From assembly GCA_021234155.1 (NCBI GenBank), contig JAJEKV010000021.1, forward strand, positions 14,879,760 to 14,943,759: a stretch of DNA of 64,000 nt, given 5' to 3'. This DNA comes from Isoetes taiwanensis. Taxonomy: Eukaryota; Streptophyta; Lycopodiopsida; Isoetales; Isoetaceae. The notes below the pieces were generated by a model that did no database searches, was not told the DNA's origin, and was given only the letters and a program-made list of their open reading frames with translations. Below, piece by piece: positions 43,777 to 51,661 of this stretch. The translations under genes and the position numbers were made by a program. The number at the start of each line of letters is the position of its first letter. Within the stretch, counting starts at the first letter, position 1.

Positions 43777-44119
43777 TTAACCAACATCTGTTGGGCTCGG
43801 GAAAAAATCCTTGTTCCCGAAAAGCTCGACCGCAATTAGGGGATTAATTTGATGCGTAACTTTCTCTATTGTCATTGGATTTTGTGCCTTATGGTCATGC
43901 CCATATATTTGCATTAATCTTGACATCAACTTCTGCGCTTGACTGTTTTGCATCTCCATCAATTTAGAAATAGTCACATTGTAACCAAAGTACAGCATTG
44001 CACATTGGTAACCATTAACGCCTTTGGTAACACCACCCAACAACTCGGTAGTCTCATCCTTCCCCAAAGCATCGTAATCGCACTCAGCATTTTGCGACCT
44101 TAAAAAGAACTTCAAGAAA
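43777..44119 (-). CDS. Hypothetical exon, unknown protein
   Basis: A minus-strand frame of about 114 codons follows an acceptor-like TTTGCAG ending at 44120. It reads FLKFFLRSQNAECDYDALG, GVTKGVNGYQCAMLYFGYN and a helical stretch (SQAQKLMSRLMQIYG), to a stop at 43777. It looks protein-like in composition but no family is recognised and no neighbouring exon was found. It could be the last exon of a gene or a transposon relic. Confidence 0.35.
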
Positions 44120-44133
44120 CCTGCAAATGTCAA

Positions 44134-44516
44134 ATGACAAATAAAGTCGCATAATATACATGTTCATGAATGAAACTCATCTATGAATATGTCTTATTAC
44201 TTTATATTTCTATTGTTTTGAAATTATAGATGTAATACTATGTTTTTACGTCTTTAATATAATGTTTTATAAAAAATGAAGTATTTACGGAGTGGTTTGC
44301 ATGTTTTTATCTACAAAATAGTCTTCATGTATCCTTTTTTTAATTCTAAGTATTCTACAATGATCATTAGGCAAATGCCAAAACCATTTTTAAATTTTAA
44401 ATATTGGTCATTCCCTTTCGAGATTTTAGGTCCGCGTTCCCATTCCGTTCCCGTTCCGGATAACTATGGTTAGGACCCAATAAAGCAATTTGGGTGTGGT
44501 GCATCTGTCGTATATC
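44134..44516. other. No gene supported
   Basis: AT-rich DNA leading into the 79-bp tandem repeat. Confidence 0.5.
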
Positions 44517-44674
44517 TAATTAGACGTTGCCAATGTGGCATGCCAAAAAATTACTTTATTTCTCTGTGCTTCAGCGTAATGAAGATAGTCTTGTGTAATT
44601 AGATACTGCAAATGTGGCATGACATAAAAATTACATCTTTTCTTTGTGCATCAATATAATGAATACAATGTTGG
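44517..44674. repeat. 79-bp tandem repeat, left part of array
   Basis: Two units begin TAATTAGA at 44517 and 44596 (period 79) and contain ATGTGGCATG, AAAAATTAC and ATAATGAA...AATGTTG blocks. The array continues on the far side of the pogo element at 62292-62440. It was one array before that insertion. Confidence 0.85.
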
Positions 44675-44689
44675 TAGGGTATGGTCGCC

Positions 44690-45118
44690 TTCTGCCGTGA
44701 CCCCACCTCGTAGCGACGGAAACCCCCCCGTCCCTTCGCGGGTTATCATCATGCTGCCATGGGTATCCGCGTCTATGTACCGTCGTTTTGTGGCCAGGTG
44801 TCATTTATCTGGGTTCCGTCAACGGAGACACCAGGGTCCATCAACCGTGCCTGCAGTGGCCTCTGTCGTGAGTGAATGTCCCAGGCACCATGCCCTGGGT
44901 GACCATACTCGTGCACTGGATGACCACGTCCGTGTTTAAGAAAAAACCCCGAGCATGCCGATTTGAAACGAATTCAATGCGGGTTTGAAACGATTTGGCA
45001 CCCAAAGCTTGCACTCGATTGCATTCTTCGAAATTCAATTCTCCGACACCCGTTATGGCTTCCATGGCCATAAAATCTTGCCCTCCTTTCATAGTTCATA
45101 TGTTATCGAGAGGAGGCT
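44690..45118. other. 5' region of the pogo element
   Basis: Subterminal and leader sequence without a supported gene. Several direct repeats of a GGTGACCA/GGATGACCA type occur at 44900-44930. Confidence 0.5.
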
Positions 45119-45139
45119 GTGAAGAGCACGAAGGTAGCC

Positions 45140-46246
45140 ATGGTTTCGACGAGGGCACGAAGAGAATCCGATGTTGAAAGGGGTACCAGGAGACCGGCAT
45201 CATCCAAGAGGGTCTGCGCGCCCAGGACAAAGAGGAGGGCACCACAGGTCAGTGCTGCTACCAGTCCAATGCCAAGGAGGCCGAGTAGGAGAGGTCAATG
45301 GACAGAAGAGAAAATGCTCAACATCCTCGAAGAGGTAAGCGAATTTGGCATTTCGATTAGAGAGGCATCTAGGAGGTCTGGTATACCAGAGTCCACAATC
45401 AAGGATTGGCTATATGGTCGAACAAGCCACAAGCAAACAAATCATCCACAAGTATTGACAACTCTCCAAGAGGAGGAGCTCGTCAATTGGGCCCTTAACA
45501 GGGCAGAGCAAGGGATGGGGGTTACACTATCTGCTGTCAAGGAAAAGCAGGCTGTCCAATCTTCGGCTTGGATGACATCAGAACTGTTTAAGTCATGGCT
45601 GTCACATTTTGCAGCAAGAGTTCCAGGCGGTGTATCCCCAGACCAGCCTCACCTTATCATATTGGATGGTCATGGCAGTCATGTAGAGCTGGAAGTCATA
45701 TTGGAGGCAAAAGAGAAGGGCATCCACTTTGCCTTATTGCCTCCACACACATCTCATAGACTTCAACCTCTAGATGTGGCATGCTTTGCCCCTTTTAAGG
45801 CAGCATTCAAGAGGCATAGAGCTGCCTACATGGTTAGCAAAGGGAGGGCAGAACCAAAGAAGGAGGAGATAGCAGAATTGATTTCACAATCAATTGCATG
45901 CGGCCTCACACCCCAAAACATCAAGGCAGGTTTTAGGGCCACTGGTATCTGGCCCTTTGACCAGGAGAAGGTTAAGCCAGGCCAAGAATGTACCAGGTTT
46001 GGGAGGGTGCATGTTGAAGACATTACAAAGAGAGCGGGAGCAAGGTGGAGAAGATTATCATCCGTGATATGGCACAAGTGGAGGCCTTTGACATGGCGAA
46101 GTGCACCAGCTATGGGAGGCCTTACCGGACAACTCCCAATTGATGTGCAAAATGACCAACGCCACACAATCCAGCTGGTGAGCAAGTGCCACAACTCGAG
46201 CATGTGGAAAATACCCATGAATTACCCATTGAAGGTGCTGCTGTAG
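45140..46246 (+). pseudogene. pogo-like transposase with internal deletion (HTH_psq plus DDE_1)
   Basis: The frame has ATGs at 45119 and 45140; the latter (MVSTRARRES) is the likelier start. A basic N-terminus is followed by a pipsqueak-type helix-turn-helix (ISIREASRRSGIPESTIKDW, about residues 75-95 of the longer frame). Next comes LTTLQEEELVNWALNRAEQG of the CENP-B-type second HTH. After VKEKQAVQ it jumps directly to the second catalytic block LIILDGHGSH and LLPPHTSHRLQPLDVACFAPFK. The first catalytic Asp region, normally 100-150 residues in between, is missing. The end is frameshifted near 46070. It cannot be active alone. The intact family cuts and pastes at TA sites. Confidence 0.85.
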
Positions 46247-46249
46247 TAA

Positions 46250-46398
46250 GTCAGGTGCATGTCAATGATGTTGGAGGGTCTCAAACATGTGGCATGCCAT
46301 CACAGACCATAAGGGCAAGGAAGAGAGGCTTTGCCCCAGATCTAGGAGGGAGAGTTCATATATCAAGTGATGGTTTCGTGGAAGCATTGAGAGCGTAA
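46250..46398 (+). pseudogene. C-terminal tail of the pogo transposase, shifted frame
   Basis: A frame (from 46186) reading VNDVGGSQTCGMPSQTIRAR and GFAPDLGGRVHISSDG ends at 46398. It directly follows the shifted end of the transposase and is probably its C-terminus. Confidence 0.45.
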
Positions 46399-46424
46399 TG
46401 TGCTAGAAGGGCAGAGGCCAGAAA

Positions 46425-46757
46425 TTGAAATTGGAGCGGTGGCAAAGAAGGAAGGTTGAGACCGCAAGGAGGAAGGCTGAAAGGGAGGAGGCTGCCAAGA
46501 GGGCACAAGGCAACAGGGAGGAGAGAGAGAAGAGGAAATTAGCTGATGCAAGGGAAGCTGCAAGTGCTGCAAGGCTTAGGGAGTTTATGTACCCAAGGGG
46601 GATGTCTAGAATGGCATCCATATTTGGTTTTCAAAGGGTGTTGAACGAGGAGGTTAAGACAAGAAGATTACAGATGAGGAACAGACTTAGGGTGAGACAA
46701 GGGTTAAGTCCACTTGGGGCACCCATTGTCAGTAAATCGACGTCCCGAGTGAATTGA
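46425..46757 (+). CDS. Highly charged coiled-coil protein in the pogo element
   Basis: A 110-codon frame, very rich in Lys, Arg, Glu and Ala (RRKVETARRKAEREEAAK...), then MYPRGMSRMASIFGFQ and a basic helical end. It could be a separate small protein or the tail of the transposase. Its position inside the inverted repeats makes it part of the pogo element. Function unknown. Confidence 0.45.
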   Translation: MKLERWQRRKVETARRKAEREEAAKRAQGNREEREKRKLADAREAASAARLREFMYPRGMSRMASIFGFQRVLNEEVKTRRLQMRNRLRVRQGLSPLGAPIVSKSTSRVN

Positions 46758-46794
46758 CCAAGTGAATGAACTTCTTTGTTCTCGCTAGTCCCTC

Positions 46795-47239
46795 GTGGTA
46801 GACCGAACTCACAACCATTGGAGGATGCCGGATGAAGAGCAAGTCATGTGCGCTTTAGATGACACACATATCTTTCGGGTGATGCCGGGTCATGAGCATA
46901 ATGTAAGTATAGAGGGTTGCATACCTCTAGTTAGGCCTGTAGCAAACCCAATCAGCACACTCAATTCCCCATTGAAGAGGTGGGACTTGCCAGCTCCACA
47001 GCAACATGCTGACATTGGTCACGTCAACTCAATGAGACTGGACACCCAGGGATGGGTGAACTATGCTGCTGCCAATTCAGGACCCGAACATGACCAGGTT
47101 GCTGCAATAGACAAGGCAAGGATTATCAGGGAGATGGTAGAAATTGGGGTGGACCCTGCAATTGTAAGCCGTGCAAAGGAGATGGATGTTGGGTTTGCAA
47201 GGATATGGAGGGCTGACATGGCTCGAGTAACCCAGCCAA
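46795..47239 (+). pseudogene. Second pogo-element gene, 5' part, cut by the chromovirus
   Basis: A frame of about 148 codons (EEQVMCALDDTHIFRVMPGH, WVNYAAANSGPEHDQVAAID, IWRADMARVTQP) runs into the chromovirus at 47239. Across the insertion, keeping one GCCAA, the same frame continues at 60615 as TPRFGEGTSFIATPADSQ and meets a CAG|GTATGT splice donor. A short second exon (VSEDSDETQDN, stop) follows an acceptor near 60746. The start is uncertain (no good ATG; the frame is open from a GTG). The family is not recognised. Confidence 0.6.
47235..47239. repeat. Chromovirus target-site duplication, left (GCCAA)
   Basis: GCCAA before the 5' LTR is repeated at 60610-60614 after the 3' LTR. It defines the LTR start as TGTGACGTTCC. 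Confidence 0.9.
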
Positions 47240-48837
47240 TGTGACGTTCCAGCATAATATATGCTCCCAATACGTATATTATATTGCCACGTCACCCGTA
47301 CATGTCACGGATGACATGTACTCGCGAGACGTATAAGGTTGCACCTAGGGAGCAAGAGTTGCACCTAGGGGGCAACATCGAATGTTGTGCATGTTAAATA
47401 AACATACACAATAAATAACCCCATGGACCCCGCCAATTGGCTAAATCCCATTTGGCCAATGTCTAACCTAACCCTAAGGGTTCTATATAAGGGCTAAAAC
47501 CCTAGACCCTAGCTCTCTTTTCGTTTTGACCATTTAGGGTTTTTCTAGAGTTCCTTCCCATTTTCGCATTTAGGGTTCTCTTGGGCCATTTCGGCCAAGG
47601 TAGGACCCCAATTCGCATTGCTAGGCTCTGGAAAGCCGGATTTGCACAACAGATTATTGAGTAGCAGCCATCGTTCACAAGATCAGGAGTATGGATGCCT
47701 TCCAAGGATCAGGAGCGAGTCGAGGAGCAGGTATCTAGTCATTCTGTTGTGCAAAACCGTCTTTGGGCATGGCAATATGCCGGGTTAGCATGTTAGATCA
47801 TCTCTAGAGGCCTTATAGATCCCGAGATCTGAAGCTCTAACAAAGGAACCTAACTCTGTTATGTAGTTAGTTAGTTTAGATGTTATTTTCTATTTCAGTT
47901 AGATGATGATGGATGTATTTCACTCTGTGATCTCCATGTATGGGGAAAGGGGGGGTAGAGACCCAAAGCTGTGTAGTAGATGTTCCTAGCATAGCACCTT
48001 AGTTCCCTGTTACATGCGGCCCGTGCACAGGAGCCCGCCTGGTTGTGGGTGAAGGGGCTAGGCCGGTTGATAAGGAGGAACTTGTCTCATCACGGACTGA
48101 CCCCTCTGGTAGTAAGGCCTATCGGGGGTCTCCGTGGGCTAGGCTTAATGGCTTGTCACTGCGTGTGGGCAAGGCATGAGCTCGACACTCGTGGGGTGGT
48201 GGATATGACCTTCCAATGAGTTCAAGTCGAATAAGGGCAGTGGCCCTCTAGCCGCCTGTGATGAGCATGGATGCCTCTGGAGGAGATGCAACTCTCTTCC
48301 TGCCTCATCGGGGCTGGGGAGATGCAACCCAGCAGTAGTAGCCCCTCTGGCTATTCACCCGGCAGGCTACGGCCAAGTCCCAACACTTTTCAGCCTACTC
48401 TGCAAAGTGTGCACGGGAGGGGCGGATGGAGTGGACTACCCTAAGCCATGTTCTATGCCAGCCAAATCCATTGCCATGAATTCTGTCTGCAACGAACTCT
48501 GGAGGCCTAGCCGTCAGTCACCCCCCTTGAGTCTGATCCCTAGGTAGGATCTCCCCTTGTTATTGTTGATATGAAGGTATGGTTATCTCTGTGATATTGC
48601 TATCTCTATGGTGATTGTATTTGTATATTGTTAGTTGTGCTCACGTTTGTTTGTTCACGCTTCCGCAGATAGGTCGACCCGAAGGAAGACGGGTGAATGA
48701 CACATCCACTCTTCCCTTGCTGGCTCATCCCTGTGGGAGTAGAGTCAGGTGGATGGCCCCTGCCAGGCAGCTGCCAGGGGGAATGCTCCTCCTTCGAATA
48801 CGATGCGGGCATCGTATAAGGAGTAGGGGACGTCACA
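47240..48837 (+). mobile_element. 5' LTR of the chromovirus
   Basis: Begins TGTGACGTTCC and ends GGGGACGTCACA. It shares long identical stretches with the 3' LTR; the differences cluster in the first 60 bp and in small indels. A TATA box (CTATATAAGG) is at 47483-47492. The pieces GAATGACACATCC and ATGCGGGCATCGTATAAGG near the end are shared with the other LTRs in the window. Confidence 0.95.
47483..47492 (+). promoter_or_regulatory. LTR promoter TATA box
   Basis: CTATATAAGG within the 5' LTR, followed after about 35 bp by CT-rich sequence likely to contain the start site. The 3' LTR has the same box at about 59258-59267. Confidence 0.7.
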
Positions 48838-48838
48838 G

Positions 48839-48850
48839 TGGTATCAGAGC
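48839..48850 (+). other. Primer-binding site, initiator-Met tRNA type
   Basis: TGGTATCAGAGC starts one base after the CA end of the 5' LTR and is complementary to the 3' end of initiator methionine tRNA, the usual primer for plant chromoviruses. Confidence 0.9.
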
Positions 48851-49050
48851 ATGATCTTGGCAGCCAAGATCGAGCACTGGCCATTTCTCCCTTAGGACTA
48901 ACAGTAGATTCAAGCCTTGGGGTACAGCCACCCAAGCAAGAGCTCGAAAAATTGGGAAAATTTTTTCCAATACTAGTGTAGAACATAGCTCCATGCTAGG
49001 TTGCTAGTGGATTGTAGCTTCAACCCAACCTAAAATGTCTAAAAGCAGGC

Positions 49051-49342
49051 CACCCCTTAGTGCGCCCGTGCTCATTCGGGTTTGGTAATCCCGAACCGAC
49101 CTCGGCAAGACTGTGGTGAGTGGTTGACTCCCTTTGACCTAATTAGGTGTATAAATTAATTAAACCAATAGCGTAGTTTGGGTTATCCCCTTAGTCCTAG
49201 CCAGATTTGTATTTTATAACACTAAACAAACCCCTGTAAATTGTAAAATAGCCTCAAAAACATTTTTGACCCCCCTCACGAGTGCGCCCGCTTTTTGTTC
49301 GAATTGCAATCCAATTTGGTCCCTACAAGATTGTGTGAGTGG
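49051..49342 (+). repeat. Leader repeats R1 and R2 (upstream of the H3-like gene)
   Basis: R1 (49051-49124) and R2 (49270-49342) share the pattern CACCCC-TNA-GTGCGCCC, a central TTCGGGTTTGG...CCGAACC fold and a GTGAGTGG end. They belong to the same family as R3-R5 downstream of the H3-like gene. The ending GTGAGT fits a 5' splice-site consensus, so these may be alternative donors; this is inference. Confidence 0.8.
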
Positions 49343-49452
49343 TGGATGTTTATGGTATAATAAACCCCAAATGAACCTCTCATAACTTCGCTAATGTCCT
49401 AGTTTTCTTTTCCCCCATATGAATTGCAGGTCCCAACCCTAAATCCCACCTC

Positions 49453-49464
49453 CCTATAAATAGG
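49453..49464 (+). promoter_or_regulatory. Internal promoter P1: TATA box before the H3-like gene
   Basis: CCTATAAATAGG lies about 100 bp before the ATG of the H3-like gene and is followed by TTAGGGTTTC and a CT-rich stretch ending in GATCTCTCAG, the same phrase found after the second internal TATA box (51600). It suggests that the gene has its own promoter inside the retrotransposon. Confidence 0.65.
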
Positions 49465-49563
49465 CAATTAGGGTTTCTATTCTATCCCCACCATTCCCGG
49501 AGAACAGCTCGCCCAAGAGGACGATCTCTCAGCGCCGTGAGCTCAAACTCGGCAAACAAAAGC

Positions 49564-49767
49564 ATGGCACGGACGAAACAAACTGCACGCAAGGTTATGC
49601 CACCCGGTTATGTGAGCGCCCAGGAGCGGGCCGTCCGACAGAAGGCCAGAACAAGGCAACCGCACGTAGAAGAGGAGGCACCTGTAGAACCACCTAACCC
49701 TAACCCCGAAGAGCAAGACGTGTATCGGAGCGGGCTGGATCGGGAGATGGACGCGCGGAGGAATTGA
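49564..49767 (+). CDS. H3-tail-like N-terminal frame
   Basis: This is the open part of the first frame: 67 codons from ATG to TGA, starting ARTKQTARKV after the Met and continuing through SAQERAVRQKARTRQPHVEE to a Pro/Glu-rich segment. If Met is removed, as in H3, the free N-terminus would be identical to that of H3 for nine residues. After the stop the neighbouring frame (49764-49994) continues a very basic sequence rich in Arg, Lys and Asn repeats, most likely the same protein after a one-base shift. Confidence 0.75.
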   Translation: MARTKQTARKVMPPGYVSAQERAVRQKARTRQPHVEEEAPVEPPNPNPEEQDVYRSGLDREMDARRN

Positions 49768-50418
49768 GAAGGGAGCGGAGAGGGAGATCTTCTGGGGATG
49801 AGAAGAACCGTAACCGTAACCGTAACGTAAACCGCAAACGCAACCAAAGAAGCCGGAAGAGGAAAAGAGAGGAAGGCCACCAAGAAATCAAAGGCGAGCT
49901 TTTCGCAAGGAAAAAAGAAGGGGCGAAAAGAGGAGGGAGGAGAAGAAACAAAAAGGGAAGAAAAGAGGAAGCCAAAGAGGAGCGGAGAGGGTAAGAGCAG
50001 AGAAAGGCAAGAACCCTGAGGAGCCGGGTGAAGAAACCAAAGAGGAAGAAGACGCAGCCATAGGAGTGACCATACAGAGCCGGATCCCGAGAAGCCCCCA
50101 TCTTCGTCCGGACCGGAATCACGTGAGGAAGTTTAGAAGACCTGACCTGGCGGAGGGTTCTGGACCTCAAACCCAAAGACCGAAGTCGAAGACTATGTGG
50201 CCAATGCAACCGCCCCTACCCTAGGTGGCCATCACCGAAGCACCCCAGCGATAACACCAAGAAACCGAGGCCGCAAAGGGAGTCAGATGTGTTGAAACAG
50301 ACTTGAAGTACCGGAAGGAATTGAAGGAGTACACTGCACATGAAAATGTACTAAGACTATTCCAAATATTATGAAGAACACAGTGGTGAGGATCATCGAG
50401 GGAGGTCGGCCGATTTAA

Positions 50419-50778
50419 GAAAAAAAAAACACGCTGAAGCCACCCACCGAACCGCCAACCCCTCCAAGAAGCCGGCGAAGAGGCGGGCGGACTCAAAAAT
50501 TCGCCAAGGCGGCCCAAGAAATTAAGCACTTCCAACAGAGCTATGGCTTCCTCATCCCCAGAGCCTCCTTTGCACGTCTTACGCGGGAAATTTTACAGGA
50601 GTACGACCCCACTAAACGAGTCACGGACGACATGCTGCTTGCATTGCAGGAGGTGTCGGAGCAACACATCGTACACCACTTCGAAGACTCTGTTGCGTGT
50701 GCTCAGCACGCCAAGAGAGTAACTTGTATGCCCAAAGATATGAGGCTAGCTCAGTATATTAAGAAGGAGCCCTTTTGA
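50419..50778 (+). CDS. H3 histone-fold domain frame
   Basis: This frame has no ATG at its start, so it is the C-terminal part of a longer protein. It begins with a basic Pro-rich stretch (PPRSRRRGGRTQKFAKAAQE), comparable to the region before the alpha-N helix of H3, and ends two residues after IKKEP, close to where H3 ends. All four helices of the H3 fold can be followed without a gap. Because it is in the same frame as the tail at 49564, it belongs to the same original gene. Confidence 0.85.
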   Translation, partial: EKKNTLKPPTEPPTPPRSRRRGGRTQKFAKAAQEIKHFQQSYGFLIPRASFARLTREILQEYDPTKRVTDDMLLALQEVSEQHIVHHFEDSVACAQHAKRVTCMPKDMRLAQYIKKEPF

Positions 50779-50894
50779 ACTATTGTAAATAATCTTTTCT
50801 CTAGTATAAGTTTGTAGTTGATAAAAAGGGATGCATTACCGAATTCTGTATTTAGAAAATCGAAAATTTGGAACAAAACCAAGCATTTTGGGTC

Positions 50895-51384
50895 CCACCC
50901 CTCACAGAGTGCGCCCCAACCAGTTCGGTTTGCAAACCCCGCCTCGGGCTGGCGATCAGTGTGAGTGGTCGAGCATGATTTGGTGTCAAATCTTGCCTAA
51001 ATGCAGAAAGTAGGTATGCCATTTGACTCAGCTCGCCTTAATTAGTAAGAATTGATCCCTAGTTTGTCAAAATTGGCCCATGCCAAGCCAAATGGAGCTC
51101 CACCCCTCACAGAGTGCGCCCAGACCCATTTGGTTTGGAATCCGAACCGACCCTGGCGCACTGTGTGAGTGGTCGACCCCAATCTAGCCCAAAACTTGCC
51201 CAAATGAGGCGAGTAAAGGCTCAATCCCGACTATCTCAAGGAGATATCCAGGATTATACCCTTAGTTCTCCAGATTAGCATCATTATTGACCTAAATAGG
51301 AGCCCACCCCCTCACAGAGTGCGCCTGCACCACCTCCGGTTTGCAAAAACCGATGCGACCCGGGCAAGCGATCAGGTGAGTGGC
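50895..51384 (+). repeat. Leader repeats R3, R4 and R5
   Basis: Three units at 50895-50969, 51101-51174 and 51305-51384, spaced about 205 bp. Each begins CACCCCTCACAGAGTGCGCC, has a GGTTTG...CCGA-type centre and ends GTGAGTGG. They lie between the stop of the H3-like gene and the second internal TATA box, mirroring R1-R2 before the first. Confidence 0.85.
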
Positions 51385-51538
51385 CACGCCCGACTGACCC
51401 ATTGCCCTTAGACGAACCAAAATTTTGCCTAGGGACCCTTAGAATTTGTTCCCAAGCTCAGTTAGCCTATGAAATATACCTCTAGACCCTAGAAACTCAG
51501 AGAACTCCAAACCTAAAATTTCTCCAAAATTAGGGTTT

Positions 51539-51550
51539 TGCCTATAAATG
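51539..51550 (+). promoter_or_regulatory. Internal promoter P2: TATA box before the second extra gene
   Basis: GCCTATAAATGG precedes CT-rich sequence and GATCTCTCAG (51601), as in promoter P1. The next ATG in good context is at 51662, about 120 bp downstream. Confidence 0.6.
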
Positions 51551-51661
51551 GAACCCCAAGTGTCATTTGCGCCTTACACCCTCGCTCTCTGCTCCCAGCC
51601 GATCTCTCAGGCCCTTAGGGCGCTTTCCCATCTGTTTATCAACCCCAGTTCCTCAGTTATC

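Larger units (their letters stand above)
49564..50778 (+). pseudogene. Histone H3-like protein encoded by the chromovirus (frameshifted)
   Basis: The ATG at 49564 (context AAAAGCATGG) is followed by ARTKQTARK, identical to histone H3 residues 1-9 including Lys4 and Lys9. Then VMPPGY replaces the usual STGGK. A Pro/Glu-rich and then very basic linker follows (frame change near 49760, stops later). In the original frame, 50419-50778 is open and encodes an H3 histone fold: an alpha-N like AAQEIKHFQQS, alpha-1 FARLTREILQEY, alpha-2 MLLALQEVSEQHIVHHFED, and CAQHAKRVTCMPKDMRLA for the end of alpha-2, loop 2 and alpha-3. The Cys and His at the H3-H3 interface and KRVT are kept. Loop 1 has canonical H3 length, not the longer CENP-A type. 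Total span is about 404 codons, against 135 for H3. Spliced or frameshift-free versions may exist in other copies. Confidence 0.88.

Noticed and set aside
48606-48986. Frames within the LTRs (also at 60378-60647)
   Set aside because: They lie in LTR DNA, have no retroviral or host motif, and extend across the LTR boundary.
49564-49593. ARTKQTARK as a chance match
   Set aside because: Nine exact residues directly after an ATG, plus an H3 fold in the same frame downstream, make chance implausible; kept as the main finding.
49608-50209. Long minus-strand frames opposite the H3-like gene
   Set aside because: They are mirror frames of a low-complexity Arg/Lys/Glu-rich coding region and contain no motif.
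50419-50778. H3-like fold as a centromeric H3 (CENP-A) gene
   Set aside because: The loop between helices 1 and 2 has canonical H3 length with no insertion, and the tail matches canonical H3, so CENP-A was not called, although LLIP-like residues at alpha-N/alpha-1 recall it.
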